Assembly (NCBI RefSeq): GCF_014655295.1
Contig: NZ_BNBI01000005.1
Span: forward strand, 1-64,000
Length of the DNA stretch: 64,000 bases
Source: Streptomyces fumanus
GTDB lineage: Bacteria; Actinomycetota; Actinomycetes; Streptomycetales; Streptomycetaceae
Direction of reading: 5' to 3'
Positions 25,189 to 33,879 of the stretch are shown piece by piece. The notes beneath the pieces were generated by a model that was not told where the DNA came from, searched no databases, and saw nothing but the letters and a program-made list of their open reading frames with translations. Made by a program: the position numbers and the translations under genes. Numbering within the stretch: the stretch's first letter is position 1; each line of letters begins with the position of its first letter.

Positions 25189-27597
25189 ATGGGCGAGACA
25201 GTGGAACAGGCGCACGCACAGGCCACGGGGGACACGGACACCCGGCACGACCCCGGCCCACGGCCCGACAGCACCGGCACCGCCCTGGAACTCCTGGTGC
25301 ACGGAGTGGGCGGCGCCACACCGGGGGAGATGCTCGACGACCCGCGCACGGTCCGGGTCACCGGCGACGACATCGCGGCCGTCTTCCGGCGCACCGAGGA
25401 CGCCGACGCCGAGTCCCGCCCCGCGGACTACCGGGACAAGCCGGTGCCGGAGGCGTACGTCTGGTGCAACCTCACCTCCGGCAACGGCACCCGCGCCCTG
25501 TGGCTGCTGCTCCTGCCGTTCATGGTGGCCAACCTCGCCCACTGGATGCGGCCCGCCGCCGAGGGCCGCCGCCCGGCGCGGCTGTACGGGCTGCTGGTCC
25601 GGCTCTGCGGGCTGACCCTGACGGTGCTGCTGACCGCCGCCGCCTGCGAGGTCGCCCTCGACCTCGCCGCCTGGCAGTGCGCGGGCACGCGCGCGTGCGC
25701 CGACCGCCACTCCTGGCTGGGCTTCCTCGCGCCGGCCGGGCCCGACGCCGGATGGTGGAGCCTGCCCGGGCGGCGCCTCGCCCTCGCCGCCGCGGTGCCC
25801 GCCGCCCTCGTCGGCCTGCTCTGGTACCTCTCCCTGCGCACCTGGCGCGCGTACGAGTCCCAGCGGCCCCTGGAACACGACCCGGAGCCCGACGAGGCGA
25901 GCGGCCGCACCGCGCTCGGCCGGCCCGGATTCTGGTACGGGCGCCGCCTGGTGGCCCGGCTGCGCGCCGCGCACACCGCCGCCGGGCTGCTCACCGTAGC
26001 CGTCGCCGTCGCCGCGCCGGCGGCCCGCTTCGACCACCGGCCCGGCGGCCCCGCCCTCCTGGACGCCCTCGGTTGGCTGCTGGAAGCGGCGCTGGCCGTC
26101 TGCGGCGTGGCCGTGGTGACCGTCGTCTGCCGCCGGGGCCGCGGCGAACGGCGCCTGGACCGCCGGCTCGACCGCAGGCTCGTACGCCGGCTCCCGCTCG
26201 CCGCCCTGGCCCTGCTGCTGCTCGCGCTGCCGTACGCGGGCTGGGCCCGCCCGGGGTGGGCCTCCGCCGGGCGGCTGCCGGTCGAGCACGCCTTCGGCGC
26301 CCTCGCCCTGGTGCAGGGCGCCCTCGTCATCGCCCTCGCCGTCGTCGCCCACCTGCTGCACCGCACCGGCTCCGACCCGCGCACCGCCATGCGGGGCCTG
26401 GGCGGGCCCGCCGTCGCCATGCTGGCCTGCGCCCTGGGCGGCGTCATGTCCGGCGGCGTCGCCCAGCGCGTGTCGGACTGGCTGGACGGCACCGGCACCT
26501 CCCTCGCCGGGCCCCCGGTCCTGCTGACCTGGCAGGCGTCGGTGATCCCGCCGCTCCTCCTGGTCGTCCTCGCGCTGTGCGCGCTGCTCGCCCGCGCCAC
26601 CTGGCGCACCGCCCGCGCCGAACGCGCCGCCGTGGCCGCCGACCACCCCGAAGGGCCCGGCGACCCGGCACGCACCCGCCGGATCGCGACCGTCCGCGCG
26701 ATGGCCGGCCTCACCGACCGCGCCCCGCTGCTGATCGCCGTCGTCTCCGCCGCCACCTTCGTGCTGGGCGCCGGCGCCCTGGCCGGCGCGTTGGCCACCG
26801 GCCGCACCCCGGCGCACGCCGCCGAGGGGACGTACCCCCTGGTGCACGGTGGCGCGCAGACCGCGCAGGCGCTGGGCTCCTGGCTGATCGGCCTCGGGTT
26901 CATACTGTTCGTCACCTTCGGCCGCCGCGCCTACAAGGACGCCTCCGCGCGGCGCACCATCGGCATCCTGTGGGACGTCGGCACCTTCTGGCCGCGCGCC
27001 GCCCACCCCTTCGCGCCGCCCTGCTACGCCGAGCGCGCGGTGCCCGACCTGACCTGGCGGATGGCCACCTGGACCCGCGCCACCGGCGGGCGGCTGGTCA
27101 TCTCCGGCCACTCCCAGGGCAGCGTCCTCGCTGCCTCGGCGGCCTGGCAGCTCGCACCGTCCGACCGGGCCCGCGTCGCCCTGCTCACCTACGGCTCCCC
27201 GCTGGAACGCCTGTACGGCCGCTGGTTCCCGGCCTACTTCGGGCCCGCCGCCCTCGCCTCGCTGCACCAGGAGGTCGACTGCTGGCGCAACCTGTACCGG
27301 CTCACCGACCCCATCGGCGGCCCGGTGCGGCTGCCCGGCGAGTGCGGCCCCGCCGTCGACCGGGCGCCCCTGAAGGACCCCCTCGCCTACGGCCGCACCG
27401 CACTGCATCCGCTGCCCTCGCCGATCCTCGGGCACTCCGACTACCAGGCCGACCCGGCGTTCGCCGAGGAGCGCGAGCGGCTGCTGGCCCGGCTGCGCCC
27501 CGGGCTGCCCGCGCCCCGCCCCGGCGGCGACGGGCCGGGCACGGTACCGGCCGCCGACGGCGGGCATCAGGGCTGCGCGGGCAGGTCCTCCGCGTAG
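25189..27597 (+). CDS. large membrane protein with alpha/beta-hydrolase domain
   Basis: An 802-residue integral membrane protein. About ten hydrophobic segments are spread over residues 100-600, and a C-terminal cytoplasmic or peripheral alpha/beta-hydrolase domain carries the nucleophile elbow ISGHSQGSVLAA (S642) and a late ILGHSDYQADP histidine. An early ELLVHGVGGATP block at about residue 30 looks like the first hydrolase strand, so the membrane part may be inserted into the hydrolase fold. It could act on lipids. The start is uncertain: ATG 25189 or GTG 25201. Its 3' end overlaps the converging beta-helix/AAA gene by 31 bases. Confidence 0.75.
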   Translation: MGETVEQAHAQATGDTDTRHDPGPRPDSTGTALELLVHGVGGATPGEMLDDPRTVRVTGDDIAAVFRRTEDADAESRPADYRDKPVPEAYVWCNLTSGNGTRALWLLLLPFMVANLAHWMRPAAEGRRPARLYGLLVRLCGLTLTVLLTAAACEVALDLAAWQCAGTRACADRHSWLGFLAPAGPDAGWWSLPGRRLALAAAVPAALVGLLWYLSLRTWRAYESQRPLEHDPEPDEASGRTALGRPGFWYGRRLVARLRAAHTAAGLLTVAVAVAAPAARFDHRPGGPALLDALGWLLEAALAVCGVAVVTVVCRRGRGERRLDRRLDRRLVRRLPLAALALLLLALPYAGWARPGWASAGRLPVEHAFGALALVQGALVIALAVVAHLLHRTGSDPRTAMRGLGGPAVAMLACALGGVMSGGVAQRVSDWLDGTGTSLAGPPVLLTWQASVIPPLLLVVLALCALLARATWRTARAERAAVAADHPEGPGDPARTRRIATVRAMAGLTDRAPLLIAVVSAATFVLGAGALAGALATGRTPAHAAEGTYPLVHGGAQTAQALGSWLIGLGFILFVTFGRRAYKDASARRTIGILWDVGTFWPRAAHPFAPPCYAERAVPDLTWRMATWTRATGGRLVISGHSQGSVLAASAAWQLAPSDRARVALLTYGSPLERLYGRWFPAYFGPAALASLHQEVDCWRNLYRLTDPIGGPVRLPGECGPAVDRAPLKDPLAYGRTALHPLPSPILGHSDYQADPAFAEERERLLARLRPGLPAPRPGGDGPGTVPAADGGHQGCAGRSSA

Positions 27598-30005
27598 AGC
27601 AGGGTCAGGTCGTCGGTGCTGGGGTCGGCGACCTGCGCGACCCGGCTGGCGTGCCGCTCCACCATCGCCTCGAAGGTCTGCCGCGCGGTCCGGCCGTTGC
27701 CGAACGCCGGGCCCTTGGGCAGGGCCGTGAAGTACTTCAGCAGCGCCTCGGACGCGCCCGGCGCCAGCCGGTACTCGTGCTCCTCGGCCTGCTGCTCCAC
27801 GATCCGCAGCAGCTCCTCGGGCCCGTAGTCGCCGAAGGTGATGGTCCGTGAGAAACGGGAGGCCACGCCCGGGTTGACGGACAGGAACCGCTCCATCTCG
27901 GCCGTGTAGCCCGCGACGATCACCACGACCGCGTCGCGGTGGTCCTCCATGAGCTTCACCAGGGTGTCGATGGCCTCCTTGCCGAAGTCCCGGCCCGCGT
28001 CCTCGGGGGAGAGCGCGTACGCCTCGTCGATGAACAGCACACCGCCACGCGCCCGTTCGAACGCCTCCTGGGTGCGGATCGCCGTCGAGCCGATGTGCTC
28101 ACCGACCAGGTCGACCCGGGAGACCTCCACCAGGTGGCCGTTCTCCAGGACGCCGAGGGAGGCCAGGATCTCGCCGTACAGCCGGGCCACCGTGGTCTTG
28201 CCGGTGCCGGGGGAGCCGGTGAAGACCAGGTGCCGCTTGACCGAGGCCGCCTTCAGGCCCGCCTCCTGGCGGCGCCGGCCCACCTCGATCATGTCGATCA
28301 GGGCGCGCACCTCGCGCTTGACGCTGTCCAGGCCCACCAGGGCGTCCAGTTCGCCGAGCACGTCCTGGGAGGAGCGGGCCGGCCCGGCGGGCGGCGCGGC
28401 CGGGACGAGGGGCTCCTGCTCGGTGCTGCGCTGACCGGGGATCGAGCCCAGCAGCCCGGTGGAGCGGCCGACCGTCTCCACGGCCGTCTCCCGGACGGGC
28501 GGCGTGCGCAGGCTCGCGCTCTCGTCGCTGGTGCACTCCTCCACCAGGGGACCGGCGTCCGGGCCCGCCTCGGACCCGCCGTCCGCGAACTCGTACCCGC
28601 CGCGGGCGCACCGCTCGGTGCGGCACTTCTTCAGCGTCGTACGGCAGTTGTCTATGACGTGGAAGCCGTAGCCGCCGCTGCCCGTCACCCGGCAGCCCAG
28701 GAAGCTGCCCCGGCCCCCGGCCGACACGTACACCCCGGCCTCGGCGGGGGAGTCGATCACGCACCGCTCGATGGTGGGGTCGGCGCCCTTGGTGACGATC
28801 ACGCCGGTACGGGTGCCGTCCACGGTGCAGTTGTTCAGGGTGCCGCCGCTGCCGTGGTCGCGGAACCAGGCGCCGGTCGCGGCCTCGCGGATCCGGCAGT
28901 CGTCGAGCTGGGCGGTGGCGCCGTCGCTCACCGACACCGCCGTGTTGCGCACCTGGGTCAGGTCGCTGTCGACGACGTCCGCGCGGGAGCCGCGGTCCAG
29001 CACGAACAGGGCGTCCGGCACGTCGTGCACCCGGCAGGAGTCCAGGACGGCGGTGGCGCCGTCGCTGACCCAGACGGCCGGGTAGTCGCCGGTGCTGTCG
29101 AAGATTTCGCACTGGTTGGCGTCCACCCGGGTGCCCGGGTCCCACACCGACAGGCCGTTGCGCCCGAACTGCCGCACGGTGGTGCGGGTCAGCGTCAGGA
29201 CCGAGCGGGAGCGCAGGTCGACCGCGTTCTCCGGGATGTCGTGGATGCGGCAGTCGGCGAGGGTGAGCACCGCGTCGGTGTCGAGCGTGACGCCGTCGGC
29301 GGTGGTGCGGTGCACATCGCAGTCGGTGAGGTGGGCGGTGGCCCGGGCGGTCACCTGGACGCCGCTGCCCCGCACCTCGTACACCTCGCAGCCCACGGCC
29401 TCCAGCGCGGAGCCCTCGCCGGTCACCGTCAGCCCCGAGCCCGCCGCGTGGTGCACCCGGCAGCGCTCCAGGCGGGGGTGGCCGCCGGAGCGCACCGCGA
29501 CACCGGCCTGGCCGGCCGCGACGACCTCGCACTCCTCGAACACCCCGCCGCCGCCGTCGACCACGGCGATGCCGACGCCCGCCGGGTTGTCGACGGTGCA
29601 CCGCCGCGCGGTCGGCCGGGCGCCGCCGCGCACCTCGATGCCGGCCGCGGACCGGGTGACGACCCGGACGTCCAGCAGTTCGGGCGTGCCCTCCTCGACC
29701 AGCACGGCCGGGGCGGCGGCGTCCTGCCCCTCCACGTGCAGGTCCTGGACCACGGCCGAGGCGCGCACGGTGAGCGGCACCCCGTCCGCCGGCGCGATCC
29801 GCACCGAGCCGTGGGCTCCCTCCGGCCCGCGGAGCGTCACCGCGCGCTGGACGACGAGATTCTCCCGGTAGGTACCCGGGGCGATGGTGAGCACGTCACC
29901 GTCCGCCGCGGCCTCCAGGGCGGCGGCGAGCGATGCGTACTCACCCGTGCGGCGCCGCCACCGCGACGTGCCGGTGTGCGTCACCTGGACCGTGCCCTGT
30001 GCCAT
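27567..30005 (-). CDS. beta-helix plus AAA+ (CbxX/EccA-like) fusion protein
   Basis: An 812-residue two-part protein. Residues about 25-480 form a right-handed parallel beta-helix: many consecutive units of about 23 residues such as VHHAAGSGLTVTGEGSALEA, a pectate-lyase-like fold used for binding or scaffolding. A short linker leads to a CbxX/CfqX-type AAA+ ATPase (about 535-800) with Walker A TGSPGTGKTTVARL, Walker B GVLFIDEAYAL, and VASRFSRTITF. This AAA class includes type VII secretion EccA and rubisco-activase-like motors. Start ATG 30005. No secretion genes are adjacent. The ATPase probably remodels something recognised by the helix; the target is unknown. Confidence 0.83.
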   Translation of the reverse strand: MAQGTVQVTHTGTSRWRRRTGEYASLAAALEAAADGDVLTIAPGTYRENLVVQRAVTLRGPEGAHGSVRIAPADGVPLTVRASAVVQDLHVEGQDAAAPAVLVEEGTPELLDVRVVTRSAAGIEVRGGARPTARRCTVDNPAGVGIAVVDGGGGVFEECEVVAAGQAGVAVRSGGHPRLERCRVHHAAGSGLTVTGEGSALEAVGCEVYEVRGSGVQVTARATAHLTDCDVHRTTADGVTLDTDAVLTLADCRIHDIPENAVDLRSRSVLTLTRTTVRQFGRNGLSVWDPGTRVDANQCEIFDSTGDYPAVWVSDGATAVLDSCRVHDVPDALFVLDRGSRADVVDSDLTQVRNTAVSVSDGATAQLDDCRIREAATGAWFRDHGSGGTLNNCTVDGTRTGVIVTKGADPTIERCVIDSPAEAGVYVSAGGRGSFLGCRVTGSGGYGFHVIDNCRTTLKKCRTERCARGGYEFADGGSEAGPDAGPLVEECTSDESASLRTPPVRETAVETVGRSTGLLGSIPGQRSTEQEPLVPAAPPAGPARSSQDVLGELDALVGLDSVKREVRALIDMIEVGRRRQEAGLKAASVKRHLVFTGSPGTGKTTVARLYGEILASLGVLENGHLVEVSRVDLVGEHIGSTAIRTQEAFERARGGVLFIDEAYALSPEDAGRDFGKEAIDTLVKLMEDHRDAVVVIVAGYTAEMERFLSVNPGVASRFSRTITFGDYGPEELLRIVEQQAEEHEYRLAPGASEALLKYFTALPKGPAFGNGRTARQTFEAMVERHASRVAQVADPSTDDLTLLYAEDLPAQP

Positions 30006-30160
30006 GGTGTTGCTCTGCCCCCACCTCGTCGTACTGCTGGCCCGGTCGCCGCCGGGATGTCCCTGCGGCCCGTCCACGCGCGGGTCGTGCCGGAACGGAT
30101 GCCGGCCGGCTCCACCGTAGCGCGCGTGCGGAGTGCCGGTTGACCGGAGACGGAAGCCGG

Positions 30161-30775
30161 TCAGATGCCGGTGCCGGTCCGCCCCCAGTCCGGGCCCGCC
30201 CGGTCCCATGCCTGGTCCCACCGCGCGTACCGGCGCCGGACCATGCGCCAGACGATCAGCCGCCGGGCGCCCTCGGTCAGCCCGGCGGCGGCCAGGGTGG
30301 CGCCGAACCCGGCGAGGACGGCGTGCGTGGTGGCGGTCGCGGTGTCGAGCGGACGGGCCACCAGCCGTCCGTGCGCGTCGGTCCATATCGCGAAACGGTC
30401 CCCGGCGTGCGGGGCGGCCAGGCCCGCCAGGAGCGGCCCGCGGTGCCCGGTCCCGTCCGGGGCCGTCCAGTCGGCGAGGACGCGGCTGCGCAGGTCTCCC
30501 GCGGCGGCGTTCTCCGGGTCGGCGTCCAGCGGGGAGCGGTCCAGTTCACGGACGACGGTGGCCGTCACCCGGTGGTGGGTCACGCGCTGGTCGCGGACGG
30601 ACCGCTCCAGGGCGTCGCCGGCCGCGCCGCCCACCAGCACACCGGCCACGGGCGCGGCCAGCACCATCAGCACCAGGGCCACCAGGGCCACCCATGCCTC
30701 GGCCAGATCGGTCGTGCGGCGCAGCGGATTGTGCCGCCAGCGCCAGAGTCCCCCGATCGCCCGCACCGTCCGCAC
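30161..30775 (-). CDS. Rv1733c-family membrane protein
   Basis: A 204-residue protein with two transmembrane helices (about residues 28-50 and 147-167) flanking an extracytoplasmic domain of roughly 95 residues. The N-terminal WRWRHNPLRRTTDLAEAWVAL block is the hallmark of the actinobacterial Rv1733c family; in mycobacteria it belongs to the dormancy regulon. Start GTG 30775. It lies upstream of, and on the same strand as, the beta-helix/AAA gene with 155 bases between. Function is unknown. Confidence 0.82.
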   Translation of the reverse strand: MRTVRAIGGLWRWRHNPLRRTTDLAEAWVALVALVLMVLAAPVAGVLVGGAAGDALERSVRDQRVTHHRVTATVVRELDRSPLDADPENAAAGDLRSRVLADWTAPDGTGHRGPLLAGLAAPHAGDRFAIWTDAHGRLVARPLDTATATTHAVLAGFGATLAAAGLTEGARRLIVWRMVRRRYARWDQAWDRAGPDWGRTGTGI

Positions 30776-30946
30776 CCCCTTCCCGCTCCGTGATAACCCC
30801 CGTCGGAGCAGCGCACGCGCGGGTCCGCAGAAGAGAGAGCGAGATCACCTCCGGACGGACCCCGCCCGCGCCCTCGCGGATCTCTCGTGCACTTCTCCCG
30901 CGATGCCAACGCGCGGGCCCCCGGGGAGGGTTCCCGGCCGGGGGCG

Positions 30947-30988
30947 ACGCGGATCACCCCACGCGGATCACCCCACGCAGATCACTCC
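30947..30988. repeat. three 14-bp tandem repeats over the MOSC-gene stop
   Basis: Units 30947-30960 and 30961-30974 are identical (ACGCGGATCACCCC); 30975-30988 differs at two positions and contains the MOSC gene's stop codon (30982-30984). Confidence 0.88.
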
Positions 30989-31809
30989 ACGACGGTGAAC
31001 GGATCGCCGACGCGGATCGTGCCGCGGGAAAGCGGCACCAGGTTCTGCCCGAAGACCAGCCTGCCGTCGCGGCGCCGGTGCCGGCCGAGGGTGTGCAGGG
31101 GCTCCCGGCCGCGATCGGCGGTGCCCTGGTCGGTGGTGGTGACCACGCACCGCCCGCACGGCTTGGCGACCCGGAAGGCGACCTCCCCGATGGTGACGCG
31201 CGACCAGGTGTCCTCGGCCCACGCCGCGGTGCCCGACACGACCACGTTCGGCCGGAACCGGTCCATGGGCAGCGGGCCCTCGTCCGCGTGCTCCCCTTGC
31301 GCGATCAGGGAGTTGAGGGCGTCGAGGGAGGCGCTGGTGGTGAGCAGCAGGGGGAAGCCGTCCGCGAGGGAGACCGTCTCGCCGGGCAGCGCGTACGCCG
31401 GGTCGACCGGGCGGCGCGTGGCGGGGTCGTCCAGGTACACCAGACGGACGTCCGCGCCGGCGTGCGCGCTGCACCAGGCGTGCGCGGCCGGGTCCTCGGC
31501 CGGCACCACCTCGACCTTGTCGCGGAACAGCTCCACCGTGACCGTCCCCCCGGACGGCGGGACCGGCACGGTCAGCGGCTCGGCCCCGGGCGCGGACAGC
31601 CGCAGGCCGCCGCCGGGCAGCGGCTCGGCGGCGGCCAGCGCCAGACGTGGCCGCTGGCGCTGTGTGACGACCTTCCCCCCGTCGTCGACCAGCATCCACC
31701 GGCGGTCTCCGGCCAGTCCCCAGGGCTCCACGACGGCCTCCTGGGGTGCCGGACCCCGGAACGCCTTGACCGGATGGATGTGGATCGACTGCAGTCGTTC
31801 GTTCCCCAT
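30982..31809 (-). CDS. MOSC-domain molybdenum-cofactor enzyme (YcbX-like)
   Basis: A 275-residue protein with an N-terminal beta-barrel MOSC_N domain (SIHIHPVKAFRGP, GLAGDRRWMLVD) and a C-terminal MOSC domain with the cofactor-binding Cys in AKPCGRCVVTTTDQ and NLVPLSRGTIRVGD. It matches YcbX/mARC-type proteins that bind sulfido-molybdenum cofactor and reduce N-hydroxylated compounds. Start ATG 31809. The gene stands alone; no ferredoxin domain is fused. The stop is buried in a 14-bp triplicate. Confidence 0.87.
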   Translation of the reverse strand: MGNERLQSIHIHPVKAFRGPAPQEAVVEPWGLAGDRRWMLVDDGGKVVTQRQRPRLALAAAEPLPGGGLRLSAPGAEPLTVPVPPSGGTVTVELFRDKVEVVPAEDPAAHAWCSAHAGADVRLVYLDDPATRRPVDPAYALPGETVSLADGFPLLLTTSASLDALNSLIAQGEHADEGPLPMDRFRPNVVVSGTAAWAEDTWSRVTIGEVAFRVAKPCGRCVVTTTDQGTADRGREPLHTLGRHRRRDGRLVFGQNLVPLSRGTIRVGDPFTVVE

Positions 31810-31851
31810 GCGCCCATCGTGCCAGGTGGCACCGACAGCCGGGGATGCGGC

Positions 31852-32292
31852 TCAGTAGCCGCGGTACTGCTGGTTGTTGTACGGGTCCTGGTACGGCGCC
31901 GGCGCGGGCCGGGGCGCCGCGGGGCGCATCGCCTCGTACCCCGCCGGGGCGGGCGCCGCCGGGCGCGGCTGCTGCGGCTGCTGGGGGCCGGGGTAGCCGC
32001 GGGGCGCGCTCGCCTGCTGCGGGATGTACGGGGCGGGGGCCTGCTGCAGCGGGGCGGGCTGCGGCGCCTGCTGCGGGTAGCCGTAGGCGGGCTGGGCCGG
32101 GGCCGCCGGGAGGGCGGGCAGCGCCGAGGGGAGCGCGGGCAGGTGGCCGCCCGGAGCGTCGTAGGCGGCGGGGACCCGGATCGGGGCGATCTGCGGGGTG
32201 CCCCGCTCGGCCACGAGCGAGTCGTAGATCGGGGTGTCCGGGAAGGAGGCGGAGTAGTAGCCGCCGCCATAAGTGGAGCGGGGGGTGGTCAT
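31852..32292 (-). CDS. Pro/Ala/Gln-rich DUF6643-type protein
   Basis: A 146-residue Streptomyces-type protein. A conserved N-terminal 45 residues (MTTPRSTYGGGYYSASFPD, IYDSLVAERGTPQIAPIRVP) is followed by a disordered Pro-Gln-Ala-Tyr-rich tail ending YNNQQYRGY. No enzyme motif is present. Start ATG 32292. It is divergent from the TerD-fusion gene, a pairing I recall as common in streptomycetes, which suggests a joint role in tellurium-type stress or envelope response. Function unknown. Confidence 0.78.
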   Translation of the reverse strand: MTTPRSTYGGGYYSASFPDTPIYDSLVAERGTPQIAPIRVPAAYDAPGGHLPALPSALPALPAAPAQPAYGYPQQAPQPAPLQQAPAPYIPQQASAPRGYPGPQQPQQPRPAAPAPAGYEAMRPAAPRPAPAPYQDPYNNQQYRGY

Positions 32293-32537
32293 GGCACATA
32301 AGTTAAGCCCACGATGTGCTGGTTGGGGAGACCGATAAGAGGGTTGTTTTCCGCGTCGGCAGTGACCTTGGACCCTCAATGCGAGCGAACTTGACGAAAA
32401 AGGGCATGCCAGAGTTGTGATTTTCTGGTAAGGGCCAAGTTCCGGGCGGGTTACGGGCGGTGGACCAGGCCGGGCGCGGCAGAATTGACGGACCGCCGGG
32501 ACCCGGCCCGGCCTGCCGACACCTGATGGGGGCGGAC

Positions 32538-33866
32538 ATGTCAATGTCGAAAGGGGCCAACACCCCGGTGCCGACCACGGCGCTGCGCGTCGAACTGGGG
32601 TGGACTTCCGGACCCGGTGTCCCCGACGCGGACGCCTCGGCGCTGCTGCTGGTGAACGGAAAGGTCCGCTCCGACGCGGATTTCGTTTTCTACAACCAGC
32701 CGGCGCACTCCTCCGGGGCGGTGCGGCACGAGGGCAAGCGCGACGCCGGCGGCCGGGTCACCGACACCCTGCTCGTCGACCTCGCGCGCGTGGAGCCCGC
32801 GATCGAGACCGTCATCGTCGCCGCCTCCGCCGACGGCGGGTCGTTCGGGCAGGTCCCCGGCCTCTACATCGAGGTCCGGGACGCGGACCGGGGGACGGTG
32901 GCGGCCCGCTTCGACAACCCGGGGGCGACGGTCGAGACGGCCTTCGTGCTCGGCGAGTTCTACCGCCGCCAGGGCGCCTGGAAGTTCCGTGCCGTGGGGC
33001 AGGGCTACAGCAGCGGGCTGGAGGGCCTGGCCACGGACTACGGGATCACGGTGGACGAGCCGCAGGCGGCGGGGGCCCCGGCGGTACCGCCCCCCGCCCC
33101 GGCGCCCGCCCCCGCTCCCGTTGCCCCGCCCGCTCCCGTCGCCCCGGCCCCGGCCTCCGCCCCCGGCACGCCGACCGGCACCCCGTCCGCCCCGTCCGCC
33201 CCGGCCTCCGCTCCGCCCGCGCAGCCCGTGCGGCTCACCAAGGTGACGCTCACCAAGGCGGCGCCCTCCGTGTCGCTGACGAAGCAGGGCGGCACCTCCG
33301 GCGCCCTGCGGGTGAACCTCAACTGGGAGGTGCGCAAGCAGTTCTCCGGCTGGGCGCGCAAGCTGGGCCGCCCCACGGCCCTGCACAGCGACCTCGACCT
33401 GGACCTGTGCGCCCTGTACGAACTGGCCGACGGCAGCAAGGGAGTCGTCCAGGCGCTCGGCAACGCCTTCGGTGCGCTGCACCAGCCCCCGTACATCCAC
33501 CTCGACGGCGACGACCGCACCGGTGCCGTGTCGACCGGCGAGAACCTCACCGTCAACCTCGACCACAAGCAGGCGTTCCGCCGCATCCTGGTCTTCGTCA
33601 CCATCTACGAGGGCGCGCGCTCCTTCGCCGACCTGCACGCCACGGTCACCCTGCAACCGCAGTACGGCGCCGCCATCGACTTCTCGCTCGACGAGTGCAC
33701 GGTCCCCTCGACGGTCTGCGCCCTCGCCCTGATCACCAGCACCGGCAGCGACCTGGTCGTCCAGCGCGAGGCCCGCTACCTGGTGCCGCAGCGCGGGGTC
33801 AGCCCCCAGCGGACGGTCGACCAGGCGTACGGCTGGGGGATGAACTGGACCCCCGGCCGCAAGTGA
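32538..33866 (+). CDS. double TerD-domain stress protein
   Basis: A 442-residue protein with two TerD-type calcium-binding domains. Domain 1 (about 10-165) has [20 protein letters not shown] and [15 protein letters not shown] Pro/Ala linker (about 178-235) follows. Domain 2 (about 250-435) has the acidic [20 protein letters not shown] and [11 protein letters not shown]. Its domain order resembles TerA-like fusions. The start is ATG 32538 after GGGGGCGG; ATG 32544 is also in frame. TerD proteins belong to the membrane-associated tellurite/phage stress system. The next gene converges with a 13-base gap. Confidence 0.87.
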   Translation: MSMSKGANTPVPTTALRVELGWTSGPGVPDADASALLLVNGKVRSDADFVFYNQPAHSSGAVRHEGKRDAGGRVTDTLLVDLARVEPAIETVIVAASADGGSFGQVPGLYIEVRDADRGTVAARFDNPGATVETAFVLGEFYRRQGAWKFRAVGQGYSSGLEGLATDYGITVDEPQAAGAPAVPPPAPAPAPAPVAPPAPVAPAPASAPGTPTGTPSAPSAPASAPPAQPVRLTKVTLTKAAPSVSLTKQGGTSGALRVNLNWEVRKQFSGWARKLGRPTALHSDLDLDLCALYELADGSKGVVQALGNAFGALHQPPYIHLDGDDRTGAVSTGENLTVNLDHKQAFRRILVFVTIYEGARSFADLHATVTLQPQYGAAIDFSLDECTVPSTVCALALITSTGSDLVVQREARYLVPQRGVSPQRTVDQAYGWGMNWTPGRK

Positions 33867-33879
33867 CCCGCCCCGGCCC

